Shown here piece after piece: positions 1 to 8,574 of a stretch of DNA of 64,000 nucleotides. Numbering within the stretch: the first letter of the stretch is position 1; the number at the start of each line of letters is the position of its first letter. Made by a program: the position numbers and the translations under genes. Below the pieces are notes generated by a model that was not told the origin of the DNA, made no database searches, and was given only the letters and a program-made list of their open reading frames with translations. Source of the stretch: Muribaculum sp. (GTDB lineage Bacteria; Bacteroidota; Bacteroidia; Bacteroidales; Muribaculaceae); NCBI GenBank assembly GCA_023666965.1, contig JAMPAZ010000001.1, positions 1 through 64,000 on the forward strand, written 5' to 3'.

Positions 1-10
1 TGTCCTACTC

Positions 11-36
11 TGACAAAGAGAAAGACACCTTTGTCA
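11..36. repeat. Inverted repeat downstream of the integrase gene
   Basis: TGACAAAG and CTTTGTCA flank a 10-base spacer, 62 bases beyond the integrase stop codon. The hairpin could end integrase transcription or belong to an element junction. There is no clear T-run, and the window edge is too close to decide. Confidence 0.35.
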
Positions 37-97
37 AACACTCAGAGGCATAAATACGACAAGATGGTGTGTTTAAATATGAATAGCGTATCTGAAC

Positions 98-1306
98 TCA
101 CTTGTTCAGCAAATCAATTATTGCGCTGTTGGCATTGTCAATATCATCAGAGTCGAGCGAGTCAAGATAGATTTGGGTAGTCCGCTCCGAATCGTGCCCC
201 ATGCCCTCCTTAATTATATAAAGCGGCACCTTGTTCCTTTTGGCCGTACTTGCCCATGTATGGCGTGCGCGGTGGAATGTCAATGTCTCCGACAAGCCTA
301 TCATTACACCAAGTTTACGCAACCATCGACTCATGGACTTATAGGAATTTAGATACTGTCGGCGGACATCACCTGATCTCATCGCAATAAGCGGGAATAT
401 GTACTCTGACTCATCACTTCCATACTTATCAATTATATCGAGCATCGGTTTTTCCAAACGGATATTGAGCAACCTTGCAGTTTTGTGTCTACGGTATTTA
501 AGGTAGCCGTTTTTTACGTTGCCCCTTTTCAGATATGCCAAGTCAACGAATGCCATGCCACGTGTGTAGACACTGAACAAGAACAGGTCCCGGGCCAAGT
601 CAAGCATTTTTCTATGACTCAGATCAAGACGGCGAAGAGTCTTGATTATACCAACCGGAACAGATCTCTTGACCGTTTTCTCCACCCCGGTGAAAATTCG
701 TTTGAACGGATCGCGGCACTCCGTCAGTTGCTGCTCTACCGCGTTATTGTAGATTGAACGCAGATTTCGCATATAATATGATGTGGTATTCGGACAGAGA
801 TTAAGACTTTTGAGGTATCCCTCATATCCCGCGATGAGTTTATGGTCAAAATTGCCAAACGGAATCTCTTGTTCGCCATGATAACGCAAAAGGCTGTTCA
901 ATGCCGAGGCATAATGTTCGGCGGTTGTATGTCTACCCAGAAGTCTTGTGTCCCGTATTAGCATTCGGGCGAATGAAACGAACCCAACCACAGTGTCGGC
1001 AGACTTGTACATCTCCACAACCTCTTCAACCGTGTAATCACTTCCTGTACGATTCAGGTTTCCGATTACAGCGGTGAGCCTCTGGATGTTGTCTTTAATC
1101 TTGTTTCTCACCGCACCAAGATAAGTATTTCTTGACGGGTCTTTCGTAAGTCTAATCTCACTACTGGAGTCATCCCATTCCGAAGAAGCGATTCGGCATC
1201 CTGTATGGATTTGTCGAATCACACGTTTGTGTATGATGCGGAGGTATAAAGCACCTTCCCCATCGGCGGCTGAAGACTCCCTGAATATCAATTTTATTGA
1301 AGTCAT
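98..1306 (-). CDS. Tyrosine-type site-specific integrase (Bacteroides ICE/phage type)
   Basis: This 402-residue enzyme cuts and rejoins DNA at attachment sites to insert or excise a mobile element. Residues 1-90 resemble the arm-binding domain, 105-205 the SAM-like core-binding domain and 215-395 the catalytic domain. The catalytic set is complete: R249, K275, H345 and R348 in HRARHTWAS, H371 in GHDSERTT, and nucleophile Y380. The length is usual for Bacteroidetes integrases. It lies on the 3' side of tRNA-Ser, on the same strand, the usual arrangement for elements that target a tRNA 3' end. No duplicated tRNA end was found, so the element would extend left of the window or be a remnant. A near-perfect inverted repeat covers its start codon and may control it. 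No relaxase or partner recombination gene is visible here. Confidence 0.93.
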   Translation of the reverse strand: MTSIKLIFRESSAADGEGALYLRIIHKRVIRQIHTGCRIASSEWDDSSSEIRLTKDPSRNTYLGAVRNKIKDNIQRLTAVIGNLNRTGSDYTVEEVVEMYKSADTVVGFVSFARMLIRDTRLLGRHTTAEHYASALNSLLRYHGEQEIPFGNFDHKLIAGYEGYLKSLNLCPNTTSYYMRNLRSIYNNAVEQQLTECRDPFKRIFTGVEKTVKRSVPVGIIKTLRRLDLSHRKMLDLARDLFLFSVYTRGMAFVDLAYLKRGNVKNGYLKYRRHKTARLLNIRLEKPMLDIIDKYGSDESEYIFPLIAMRSGDVRRQYLNSYKSMSRWLRKLGVMIGLSETLTFHRARHTWASTAKRNKVPLYIIKEGMGHDSERTTQIYLDSLDSDDIDNANSAIIDLLNK

Positions 1307-1344
1307 GTTTTTCGTATATTTTATGCTATATACGAAAAAACATG
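1304..1344. promoter_or_regulatory. Inverted repeat covering the integrase start codon
   Basis: The left arm (1304-1319) and right arm (1328-1344) match over 16 bases apart from one extra A in the right arm; the spacer is 8 bases. The arms contain CGTATAT and end in CATG. The integrase ATG (1306-1304) is the outer end of the left arm. In mRNA this would sequester the start; in DNA it could be an operator or a recombinase-binding site. The function is inferred. Confidence 0.55.
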
Positions 1345-1412
1345 TGTATCATATTAGACTGAGGCTAATGTGTTTGTTAGATAGCGTTTTATTGATTCTC
1401 GGCAAAACGGGT

Positions 1413-1449
1413 AAAAAGAAGACCTCTGCAAGTAAGCAACTTACAGAGG
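1413..1449 (-). terminator. Intrinsic terminator of tRNA-Ser
   Basis: Read on the minus strand, CCTCTGTAAGT and ACTTGCAGAGG form an 11-pair stem with one G-U wobble and a 5-base loop, followed by TCTTCTTTTT. It begins 17 bases past the tRNA 3' end and separates the tRNA transcript from the integrase. Confidence 0.8.
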
Positions 1450-1466
1450 CCGTTAAGAAGTATTGC

Positions 1467-1552
1467 GGAGAGGACGAGATTCGAACTCGTGGTAGGATTG
1501 CTCCTACGTCAGTTTAGCAAACTGGTGGTTTCAGCCACTCACCCACCTCTCC
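1467..1552 (-). tRNA. tRNA-Ser(GCU)
   Basis: On the minus strand an 86-base cloverleaf starts GGAGAGG and ends CCTCTCC, giving a 7-pair acceptor stem. The anticodon arm reads AGTTTGCTAAACT with anticodon GCT, which reads AGC/AGU serine codons. A long variable arm (class II) and the T-arm motif GAGTTCGAATCTC are present. CCA is not encoded. A promoter lies upstream and a terminator directly downstream. The 3' end is a plausible target for the adjacent integrase. Confidence 0.96.
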
Positions 1553-1601
1553 TTTGAATAGTCGTTTATGTGAGCAATTGTCTCTCTCGACTTTTGCAGT
1601 G

Positions 1602-1633
1602 CAAAGTTATTAATTAATTTTTTACCGCGCAAA
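1602..1633 (-). promoter_or_regulatory. Promoter of tRNA-Ser (Bacteroidetes type)
   Basis: On the minus strand TTTG (1633-1630) is followed 20 bases later by TAACTTTG (1609-1602), matching the -33/-7 consensus of the Bacteroidetes primary sigma factor. The predicted start is near 1594, about 40 bases before the tRNA. Confidence 0.75.
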
Positions 1634-1902
1634 TAAATTCCGGCATTTTTTTGCGCCATCTCCTTTTGAAATTACTACCTCGTTTTGGGAGATACTGTTC
1701 ACGTAATTCTCAGACACCGTATACAATATCTGTCACTCTATTTAATACCTAATATAATATATGTATAGACCCGATGGACAGGGGGGAGACTTCCGATTAC
1801 TCCGGCAGGAAACACATATTAACAAACTTGGGCAATTTTTTGGCAATCATAAATCGATTAAAGCAAAAAGTGAAAAAATGGCGAGGGAATTTGGAGGATT
1901 TA
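1634..1902. other. Intergenic region with no recognised gene
   Basis: This AT-rich stretch between the divergent tRNA and fimbria-like promoters holds a G6 run at 1781-1786. I looked for paired inverted repeats that would mark an invertible promoter and found none. No coding frame is convincing. Confidence 0.5.
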
Positions 1903-1934
1903 TTTTGTAAATATGAAATTTATAGATACCTTTG
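1903..1934 (+). promoter_or_regulatory. Promoter of the fimbria-like operon
   Basis: TTTTG (1903-1907), a 19-base spacer and TACCTTTG (1927-1934) match the Bacteroidetes consensus well. Transcription should start near 1941, about 33 bases before the ATG at 1974. This supports 1974, not the TTG at 2092, as the true start of the first gene. Confidence 0.75.
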
Positions 1935-1973
1935 TCGCTGATAAACTACACACTAATTTTTCATTAACGTTGC

Positions 1974-2712
1974 ATGTCCATAGAAAGATTCAGTGCAATC
2001 GCATCAATAACATTGCTCAGCATATCACAATCTGCTGACATCCAAGCATTTACCCCCCCCCATTTATAAACAAGAGGTTAATGCTGAGGCCTTGTCGCGC
2101 CGAGTTGAAGGCGAAGCTGAGCTTCAAATAGCCGACAACGGACATTCGTTCAGCGTTGAAAATCAGGCACAAGCCGAAAACCCATCACATTGGTACATAA
2201 AGACTAACGTCCCCGCATGGGGAATGCTGTGGGCCAACGTCCAGGCCGAAATCGACATCGCCCCCCTTTGGTCGGTCGCCCTACCCGTCTACTATTCCGG
2301 ATGGAACTATTTCACGTCAACGCGCAAGTTCCGCACATTCACAGTCATGCCCGAGGTGCGCTACTGGTTTCGGCCCGACAATCAAGGACTTTTTGCCGGT
2401 GTGCACGTCGGGATGTGCTACTACAACGTGGCGTTCGGCGGCGAAAAGCGCTACCAAGACCATTCGCGACGTACCCCCGCCCTCGGAGCCGGCATGAGCG
2501 TGGGCTACCGTATGCCGTTGACCGCCAATCGGCGCTGGCACATTGAGTTTTCGCTCGGAGCCGGTGTCTACCAACTTGACTATGACATGTTTGAGAACCG
2601 CCACAATGGCTTGCTCATAGGCCGTCGGCGCGAGACTTTCGTAGGCATCGACAATGTGGCCGTGTCGCTGTGCTATCAGTTTGATTTTAACCGGAAGGGA
2701 GGCTGCCGATGA
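1974..2712 (+). CDS. DUF3575-like outer-membrane barrel protein, frame broken at a C9 tract (putative phase-variable gene)
   Basis: The ATG at 1974 opens a good signal peptide (MSIERFSAIASITLLSISQS, then ADIQA). After FTPP the frame enters a run of nine C and stops at 2067-2069. The rest of the gene (2062-2712, 206 codons open from 2092) lies one frame over. With eight C the two parts join into one 245-residue protein reading PPIYKQEVNAEAL across the joint. The mature part has YIKTNVPAWGMLWANVQAEI, VMPEVRYWFRP and alternating beta strands ending in VSLCYQFDF, like DUF3575 proteins encoded with fimbrillins in Bacteroidetes. The stop overlaps the next start (ATGA), so translation is probably coupled and the OFF state should lower expression of the next gene. 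The alternatives are a sequencing error in the homopolymer or a fixed pseudogene. Confidence 0.75.
2053..2061 (+). repeat. C9 homopolymer, putative phase-variation tract
   Basis: Nine consecutive C lie just after the signal-peptide codons of the first operon gene. It is the longest C or G run I see in the window. Loss of one C restores the frame. Such tracts change length by slipped-strand mispairing in other bacteria's surface genes. Confidence 0.75.
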
Positions 2713-3719
2713 ACCACCTCTCTCGCCTCGCCATCTATTGTGTCGCCATGGCCGTCGGAGTGCTGACCGCCTCATGCGTCCACGAGTGGCCCGAACACGC
2801 ACAAAAGCGTACCGTCACCCTTCACGTCTCTCATAAGCTCGAGTGGACACAAGACCAGATTGAAATAACCCGCGCGGGGTCAACCGTGGCCCGCTATCAC
2901 CTGAAAGTGTGCGAGACCGGTCACACTGACCGTCTCGTGGCCGAAAGCGAATTTGTCCGCGCCGACCTGACCCGCGCCGACTTCACCACCGCCATCGACC
3001 TTCCCGTCGGGTGCTACGACATCTGGGTGTGGAGCGACTATGCCGACGGCGAATCGCAAAAGTCACTGTTTTTCAACTCGGAAGACTTCTCCTCAGTATG
3101 GTATCCCGACCCCTATAACGGCAACAACGAACTGCGCGACGCATTCCGCGGAGCCTCGACTGTCAAGGTCGACGACCGACTCGAATCAGACTACGAGGAG
3201 CACGCCGAGCTTCCGCTCGAGCGCCCGTTAGCCCGCTACGAGTTCATATCCATCGACTTAGCAGAATTTCTTGAAAATGAGATTTCGCGCGGAGAGCGAC
3301 TTGCCGCCGAGCAGGGGCGTTCGGCTCCATCGCGTGTCGAAGACATTCCCCTTGACCAATACCGCGTCAAGATGATCTACACCGGCTATATGCCCTCGGA
3401 ATTCAACGTATTCACAAACAAACCGGTCAATTCGAAGCTCGGAATGAGCTACAACGCCTCGGTCACAAAGCTCAACGACGACGAAGCGCGTCTCGGCTTT
3501 GACCACGTGATGGTCAACGGACACGAGTCGAGCATCCCGGTGGCTATGGAGGTCTACGACCCGGACGGACTGCTAATCGGGCGCACCAACGCCATCGAAG
3601 TACCCACTAAACGAAGCCAAGTCACAGTGGTGCGCGGTCGATTTTTGACATCGAAGGCATCCGGAGGAGTCGGCATAAACCCCGACTTCAACGGCGAATA
3701 CAACATCGAAATTAAATAA
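2709..3719 (+). CDS. Fimbria-associated lipoprotein, Mfa2/FimB-like or DUF6562-like
   Basis: This 336-residue protein has a lipoprotein signal ending LTASC (Cys about 23), so it should be anchored in the outer membrane. Beta-rich features follow, including DLPVGCYDIWVWSDYADG, then WYPDPYNGNNELRDAFRG, seen in fimbrial anchor or minor subunits of Bacteroidetes. The ATG overlaps the previous stop as ATGA, so it is translationally coupled to the C9-tract gene. Forty bases separate it from the first large lipoprotein gene, with no promoter between. By position it may be the anchor or assembly partner of the two downstream proteins. The family assignment is from memory of motifs and is tentative; the secreted lipoprotein nature is well supported. 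Confidence 0.75.
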   Translation: MNHLSRLAIYCVAMAVGVLTASCVHEWPEHAQKRTVTLHVSHKLEWTQDQIEITRAGSTVARYHLKVCETGHTDRLVAESEFVRADLTRADFTTAIDLPVGCYDIWVWSDYADGESQKSLFFNSEDFSSVWYPDPYNGNNELRDAFRGASTVKVDDRLESDYEEHAELPLERPLARYEFISIDLAEFLENEISRGERLAAEQGRSAPSRVEDIPLDQYRVKMIYTGYMPSEFNVFTNKPVNSKLGMSYNASVTKLNDDEARLGFDHVMVNGHESSIPVAMEVYDPDGLLIGRTNAIEVPTKRSQVTVVRGRFLTSKASGGVGINPDFNGEYNIEIK

Positions 3720-3759
3720 ATATAGTAATTATAAATCACTTTCCTACAACTAAATTTTT

Positions 3760-6456
3760 ATGAAAAAGACAAAACTTTTCATGCTTTCGGCGGCGACACT
3801 GCTCTTCGCCACATCATGCTCGGAAGACAAGTACTTTGAATCGACCGAAGGCGACGGCACCGTCCTCTTCACCGTATCCCTTCCGGGTGAAGGAAGCATG
3901 TCGCGCGCATTTGGCGACGGACTTTCTGCTAAAAATCTTAAATATGCCGTATACGACAATAACGGCAACTACGTAATGCAAAGTACGGCAGATTTTGGAA
4001 ACTCTTTATCTACCAATGTCAGTTTAACTTTGGCTAATGGCCAAAGCTATAAAATCGTGTTTTTCGCTTACAATAATAGCACCATATATTCCTTCAATGC
4101 AGAAGACAAAACCGTAGAAGTAAAATATTCTCAGATGAATACTACCAGCAACTTTAGAAACGACCATGACTGCTTCTACAAGATGGAGGAGATTACCGTA
4201 ACCGGTCCAATGCAGCAAGACGTCATATTGAATCGACCTGTTGCGCAAATCAATTGGGGGACAAATGACTTGACCTCACAGGCAGTAACGAATGCCTACA
4301 ATGGCAATCTACGAACCAAATTTATAGGTAAAGCATATTCAAAGTTGAATCTGTTGACCGGCGAAGCTTCCGACGAAGTTGAAATCATTCAAAATACGAC
4401 AACGAAGCCCATTGAAAGTCAATATGGCTCCTTTCCAGTCACCGGTTATGACTATCTTAACATGATCTATTTGCTTGTACCGAAAGATGAATCGAGTCTC
4501 GTTGACTGCAAACTCGAGACATATAAAGGAAGCCGTGAACTTATCCACACTATAAACGTGCCTAACGTCCCTGTAGAGCGCAACTACCGTACAAATATCT
4601 ACGGTTCGCTTTTGACTTCTAATGTTAATATCACCGTGGAAAAAGATGTAAATTGGACTGATTCATACAACAAAGAAGTTTGGAAAGGCGAAGTCAAGGA
4701 GCCAGTAGCTGACGCTGAAGGCAATTACGCAATTACATCTTCTGCCGAATTAGCCGGCCTTGCCAAACTGGTTAACAACGGGAATACTCTCGAAGGGAAA
4801 ACAGTGACATTGAAAGCGGATCTCGACCTTAACAATATCGCTTGGACTCCCATAGGATTAGGCGACGGAAATTCCGTCGAGAGAGTATTTAACGGTTCTT
4901 TCGACGGAGAAGGTCATACTATCAAGAACCTAAGCATCTCTCTTCAGGGCAAAAACGCGATGTTTGCCGGATTGTTCGGACGTGCTTGGAGCGACGCGAC
5001 CATGTCAAATGTCATCATCGATGGCGTAAATATCGACGCTACCGGAGCTGTAAACGAAGGAAGCCATGCCGTGGCGGCATTCCTCGGTGGTGGTAAAGTG
5101 TCAGAAATAAGCAACGTCATTGTTAAAAATGTCAAGATTAAAGGCTATCACTATGCCGGTGGTATTTCCGGTAATATTTATGCAAACATCAAAAATTGCG
5201 AAGTATCCGGAATTGAAATAGCGATAGAACCGCGTTTGATGACAGCCGGGGAAAAAGTGGGCAAATACGATTTTGGCGATAAAGCCGGAGCTATAGCCGG
5301 CTACTACGGAGAAGGCACATACACAGTCTCAGGCAATAAGGCATCCAATGTCAAGATTACAGGATTCCGCGACCTCGGGGGTATGTTCGGAGCAATCAAT
5401 AAAGATGTGACATATTCCAACAACACGATTTCCAATGGTGAAATCATCGTGTCACTGACTAATACCGACCAACTATATGACAACGATACTTGGGGTAACA
5501 TTGGCGAAGTTGTAGGTCGTCCAATGTCCGGCAGCGTTGACGGAGGAAGCAACACGCATACCAATGTCGCAATCTACACCCCCACCGTCAGTGTAAGCAA
5601 TCTTCAAGATCTGGCCACCGCCGTAGCCAAAGGTGGGTATATAGGAATCGCCGACAATGCATCGATAGACGTAACTGCAAGTGTCACCATCGACAAGCCT
5701 ACCGTGATTAGCCTTCCCGTTGGTGCATCCATCAATATGGGAGCCAATACAATCAACAACACTTCGGATATGACTATCAAGGGCTGTGGCACAGTTGTCG
5801 GTTCTTCATTTGTCCTTAATAATAATGGTGGTACAATGGTTATTGAGGACGGAGTATTCAAGACCACAGCTACAGACATAAACCATCAACCTGTCAGAAA
5901 CGATGCAGGGAGCTTGACTATTAACGGAGGCTACTTTGAAGCACCTGCAGGAGCCGCTGTCCTCACCAACTTTGTCGACGGAAATACCGGAGAATTAATC
6001 ATAAATGGAGGTACATTCGTTAACAACAACTCAGGACAATATGTACTCCACATGTACGGTAATGGCAACCATACGATTAATGGCGGTACGTTTGTAGGGT
6101 ACTTTGGTTGTGCACGTGTAGAAGGTGGCGCACAGGTAGAGATTAACGGTGGCGACTTTATCTGCAATGGTTCGGGCAATACATATCATGCCTTGGCTGT
6201 AAATCCGAATTCCGATAGTCCGACACCATCAAGCGTTACGGTTAATGGCGGAAATTTCTGGTCGACGACTTCAACCCTTTATTGCAAAGAGAATTCATCC
6301 TTAACGCTGAATGGAGGTCAATATAAAGCTATCAATAGTTCTATGGCTCAGATTGGATCAGGATTCAAGGCCGTAGACATTGATGACGAGAAGACTGTCA
6401 CAGTAGGCGGACAAAATATAGTTTGCAAATTCACCAAAGCAGTCATCGCTGAGTAA
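3760..6456 (+). CDS. Large fimbrillin-like lipoprotein with GLUG-like and beta-helix repeats
   Basis: This 898-residue lipoprotein has signal MKKTKLFMLSAATLLFATSC. Residues about 30-300 form a conserved module (RAFGDGLSAKNLKYAVYD, VAQINWGT, NYRTNIYGSLL) shared with the next gene and resembling DUF6562/fimbrillin-like domains. From about 325 it changes to GLUG-like repeats (SSAELAGLAKLVNNG, FNGSFDGEGHTIKNLSI, AGLFGR, AGGISG). From about 610 it has right-handed beta-helix rungs built on INGG motifs (LTINGGYFEAP, LIINGGTFVNN, VEINGGDFICN, VTVNGGNFWST). The C-terminal half therefore looks like a long surface-exposed adhesin or glycan-binding helix on a conserved base. It lacks the classic C-terminal strand pattern I would expect in a polymerising Mfa1 fimbrillin, so tip or surface adhesin is the better guess. 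Confidence 0.8.
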   Translation: MKKTKLFMLSAATLLFATSCSEDKYFESTEGDGTVLFTVSLPGEGSMSRAFGDGLSAKNLKYAVYDNNGNYVMQSTADFGNSLSTNVSLTLANGQSYKIVFFAYNNSTIYSFNAEDKTVEVKYSQMNTTSNFRNDHDCFYKMEEITVTGPMQQDVILNRPVAQINWGTNDLTSQAVTNAYNGNLRTKFIGKAYSKLNLLTGEASDEVEIIQNTTTKPIESQYGSFPVTGYDYLNMIYLLVPKDESSLVDCKLETYKGSRELIHTINVPNVPVERNYRTNIYGSLLTSNVNITVEKDVNWTDSYNKEVWKGEVKEPVADAEGNYAITSSAELAGLAKLVNNGNTLEGKTVTLKADLDLNNIAWTPIGLGDGNSVERVFNGSFDGEGHTIKNLSISLQGKNAMFAGLFGRAWSDATMSNVIIDGVNIDATGAVNEGSHAVAAFLGGGKVSEISNVIVKNVKIKGYHYAGGISGNIYANIKNCEVSGIEIAIEPRLMTAGEKVGKYDFGDKAGAIAGYYGEGTYTVSGNKASNVKITGFRDLGGMFGAINKDVTYSNNTISNGEIIVSLTNTDQLYDNDTWGNIGEVVGRPMSGSVDGGSNTHTNVAIYTPTVSVSNLQDLATAVAKGGYIGIADNASIDVTASVTIDKPTVISLPVGASINMGANTINNTSDMTIKGCGTVVGSSFVLNNNGGTMVIEDGVFKTTATDINHQPVRNDAGSLTINGGYFEAPAGAAVLTNFVDGNTGELIINGGTFVNNNSGQYVLHMYGNGNHTINGGTFVGYFGCARVEGGAQVEINGGDFICNGSGNTYHALAVNPNSDSPTPSSVTVNGGNFWSTTSTLYCKENSSLTLNGGQYKAINSSMAQIGSGFKAVDIDDEKTVTVGGQNIVCKFTKAVIAE

Positions 6457-6501
6457 TGCCGCAAAAACTAATATTTTCAATCATAACTAATTCATTTTAA
6501 G

Positions 6502-8478
6502 ATGAAAAAAACATTGTATTTCTTTGCAGCGACGGCTATGCTCGCAACGATGGCCTCCTGCTCGAATGAAGAGATCGTCAACCCGGTCGAAGGCACCGAC
6601 GGCAACGTGGTATTCTCCGTCGCCCTACCCTCGCAGGCCTACGGCAGCCGTGCATTTGCCGACGGAAAGTCGGCCGACCGTCTTGACTACGCTGTCTACG
6701 ATGCCTCGTCGGGCAACCTCGTGTCGACCGGTAACACCTCGTTCAACAATTCGCTCCAGACCACCGTCAGTCTGAGCCTGGCCAACGGCAAGAGCTACAA
6801 CATCGCTTTCTTCGCGTCCAACAATGGCTCCGACGGCGGTGCATATACCTTCAATGCTGACCAAAAGACCGTCAGCGTCGACTATACAAAGATGACGACA
6901 TACAACTCATCGGACTACGACGCATTCTACAACGTCACAAACACCGGCACCATCACCGGACCGCTGAATCAAGAGGTGACTCTGAAGCGTCCATTGGCAC
7001 AGATCAACTGGGGTACGCGCGACCTCGCCGAAGCTGCTGTGACCGCCGCCGACATGTATGGAGCAGATGCCGCCAACTTAGTAACAAAAGTCACTGTAAA
7101 GGAGGTCTACACAGGCTTCAATCTGCTTGACGGCAAGATGGTAGGCGACGCTACCGACATCACATTCTCAAGCCTCGCCCGTCCGGATGCCAGTCAGGAA
7201 ACTTTTCCCGTCAAACCGACCACATACAAATACCTGTCGATGAACTACGTGCTCGTTCCTTCTACTCAAAGCCTCGTTGAAGCCGAGCTCACCCCATCAA
7301 ACGGGACAAAAGATTTTCAGTCAGTTAAAGTTACCAACCTCCCCGTACAAGCCAACTACCGCACCAACATCTACGGAGCCCTGCTGACTAACCCCACCGA
7401 CTTCACCGTCACCAAAGACAATGAGTACGAAACCCCGGACTATACACCAGTAGCATCCGCTGAAGAGATGATTGCAGCAGTAGCTAACGGAGGTACCTTG
7501 GTTATGAGCGATGACATCGAATTGACAGAGCAATTGCCGCTTTCAGCTGATAAGCCCGTAGTAATTGACACGAAAGGCAATAAACTGATAGTCAGCTCAC
7601 AGCAAACAGTGGCAGCGGGGCAATCATTGAGTATTATCAACAGCGATGCTCCAAACGTAGCTTCCGCTGTCAGCCGTAGCCAGTCAACGCTAAGCGAAGT
7701 GACCATAACTAATCAAAAAGGCTTCTACGCATCCTCTAATTCTACGCTGACGATAGAAAATGTAGTTCTTCGCCAAACATATACTGGCACAAAAGTAGCC
7801 GGTATAGTAGACCTTATGGGTAGCAATATAGAAGCTTCATTAAAAAATTGCGTAATAGTTCCCTCAATTACAAATACATACGCAATTACCACCAATGCAA
7901 ATAATGGTGATAAGAACATTAATTTGACTCTTGACAATGTACAAGTAAAGCCCACTGCAATAATTGCGTGTCCGGTTCTGTTTAATGTGGAAATGGAAGT
8001 AATAGCTACTAATTGCGTATTTGAAGGTTGCAATACCCCGATTATACTTCGCGGTGGCAACTATGATTTCACTAATTGCACATTCCGTCAGACTCTCGCG
8101 TTTAATGAATCAGGAGCATGTACCACTCTCAAGGCTGACATCAAAAAAACATTCCGTCCGCTCTACAGGGCTGGATGGGGCACCGGTACAAATGTTCCAT
8201 TAGCTGGCATAATCATTGGTAACAATAATAAAGCTTATCAATATCCGACAACAGTTAATTTGAAGGGTTGCACGATAGAGATTCCGACCGTAGCACAGAA
8301 CACTGATAACGATTTGAGTTCATCTCTCCCCGCTGTTTATGCATACGCAAATCAAGGTGAAGGTCTCGGTGTTACATTCAACTACGACGAAGCTACTGCG
8401 TTTAACGGTGCCTTGGAATTTGCATCGTCTAACATCACTGTAAACGGCCAGCAGTTGCAGAACTACACCGAACAGTAA
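6502..8478 (+). CDS. Fimbrillin-like lipoprotein with beta-helix C-terminus, paralogue of the preceding gene
   Basis: This 658-residue lipoprotein has signal ending TMASC. Residues about 25-300 closely match the upstream protein (SRAFADGKSADRLDYAVYD, PLAQINWGTRDL, NYRTNIYGALL). The remainder differs: a short module ASAEEMIAAVANGGTLVMSD, then beta-helix-like rungs (SNSTLTIENVVL, NIEASLKNCVI, NLTLDNVQV, VIATNCVFEGC). It lies 45 bases after its paralogue with no promoter between, and a strong hairpin terminator follows. The base module is much higher in G+C and looks slower-changing than the C-terminal half, which suggests module exchange or fast surface evolution. The substrate or ligand is unknown. 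Confidence 0.8.
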   Translation: MKKTLYFFAATAMLATMASCSNEEIVNPVEGTDGNVVFSVALPSQAYGSRAFADGKSADRLDYAVYDASSGNLVSTGNTSFNNSLQTTVSLSLANGKSYNIAFFASNNGSDGGAYTFNADQKTVSVDYTKMTTYNSSDYDAFYNVTNTGTITGPLNQEVTLKRPLAQINWGTRDLAEAAVTAADMYGADAANLVTKVTVKEVYTGFNLLDGKMVGDATDITFSSLARPDASQETFPVKPTTYKYLSMNYVLVPSTQSLVEAELTPSNGTKDFQSVKVTNLPVQANYRTNIYGALLTNPTDFTVTKDNEYETPDYTPVASAEEMIAAVANGGTLVMSDDIELTEQLPLSADKPVVIDTKGNKLIVSSQQTVAAGQSLSIINSDAPNVASAVSRSQSTLSEVTITNQKGFYASSNSTLTIENVVLRQTYTGTKVAGIVDLMGSNIEASLKNCVIVPSITNTYAITTNANNGDKNINLTLDNVQVKPTAIIACPVLFNVEMEVIATNCVFEGCNTPIILRGGNYDFTNCTFRQTLAFNESGACTTLKADIKKTFRPLYRAGWGTGTNVPLAGIIIGNNNKAYQYPTTVNLKGCTIEIPTVAQNTDNDLSSSLPAVYAYANQGEGLGVTFNYDEATAFNGALEFASSNITVNGQQLQNYTEQ

Positions 8479-8503
8479 TTCCAATTTAGTAATACTCTGA
8501 TGT

Positions 8504-8541
8504 AGAGGATATGGGCATCAGGGCCCATATCCTCTGTTTCT
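8504..8541 (+). terminator. Terminator of the fimbria-like operon
   Basis: AGAGGATATGGGC and GCCCATATCCTCT form a perfect 13-pair stem with a 6-base loop, followed by GTTTCTT. It begins 25 bases after the last stop of the operon. Confidence 0.8.
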
Positions 8542-8574
8542 TGTGATGCATCTGCGCCACCAACACAACACAAA

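Noticed and set aside
1553..1973. Invertible promoter upstream of the fimbria-like operon, as in other Bacteroides surface loci
   Set aside because: No pair of inverted repeats of useful length was found around the promoter at 1903-1934.
2092..2712. Gene starting at the TTG at 2092 as an independent cytoplasmic protein
   Set aside because: A barrel protein needs a signal peptide, and a promoter plus signal peptide lie just upstream in another frame, separated only by the C9 run.
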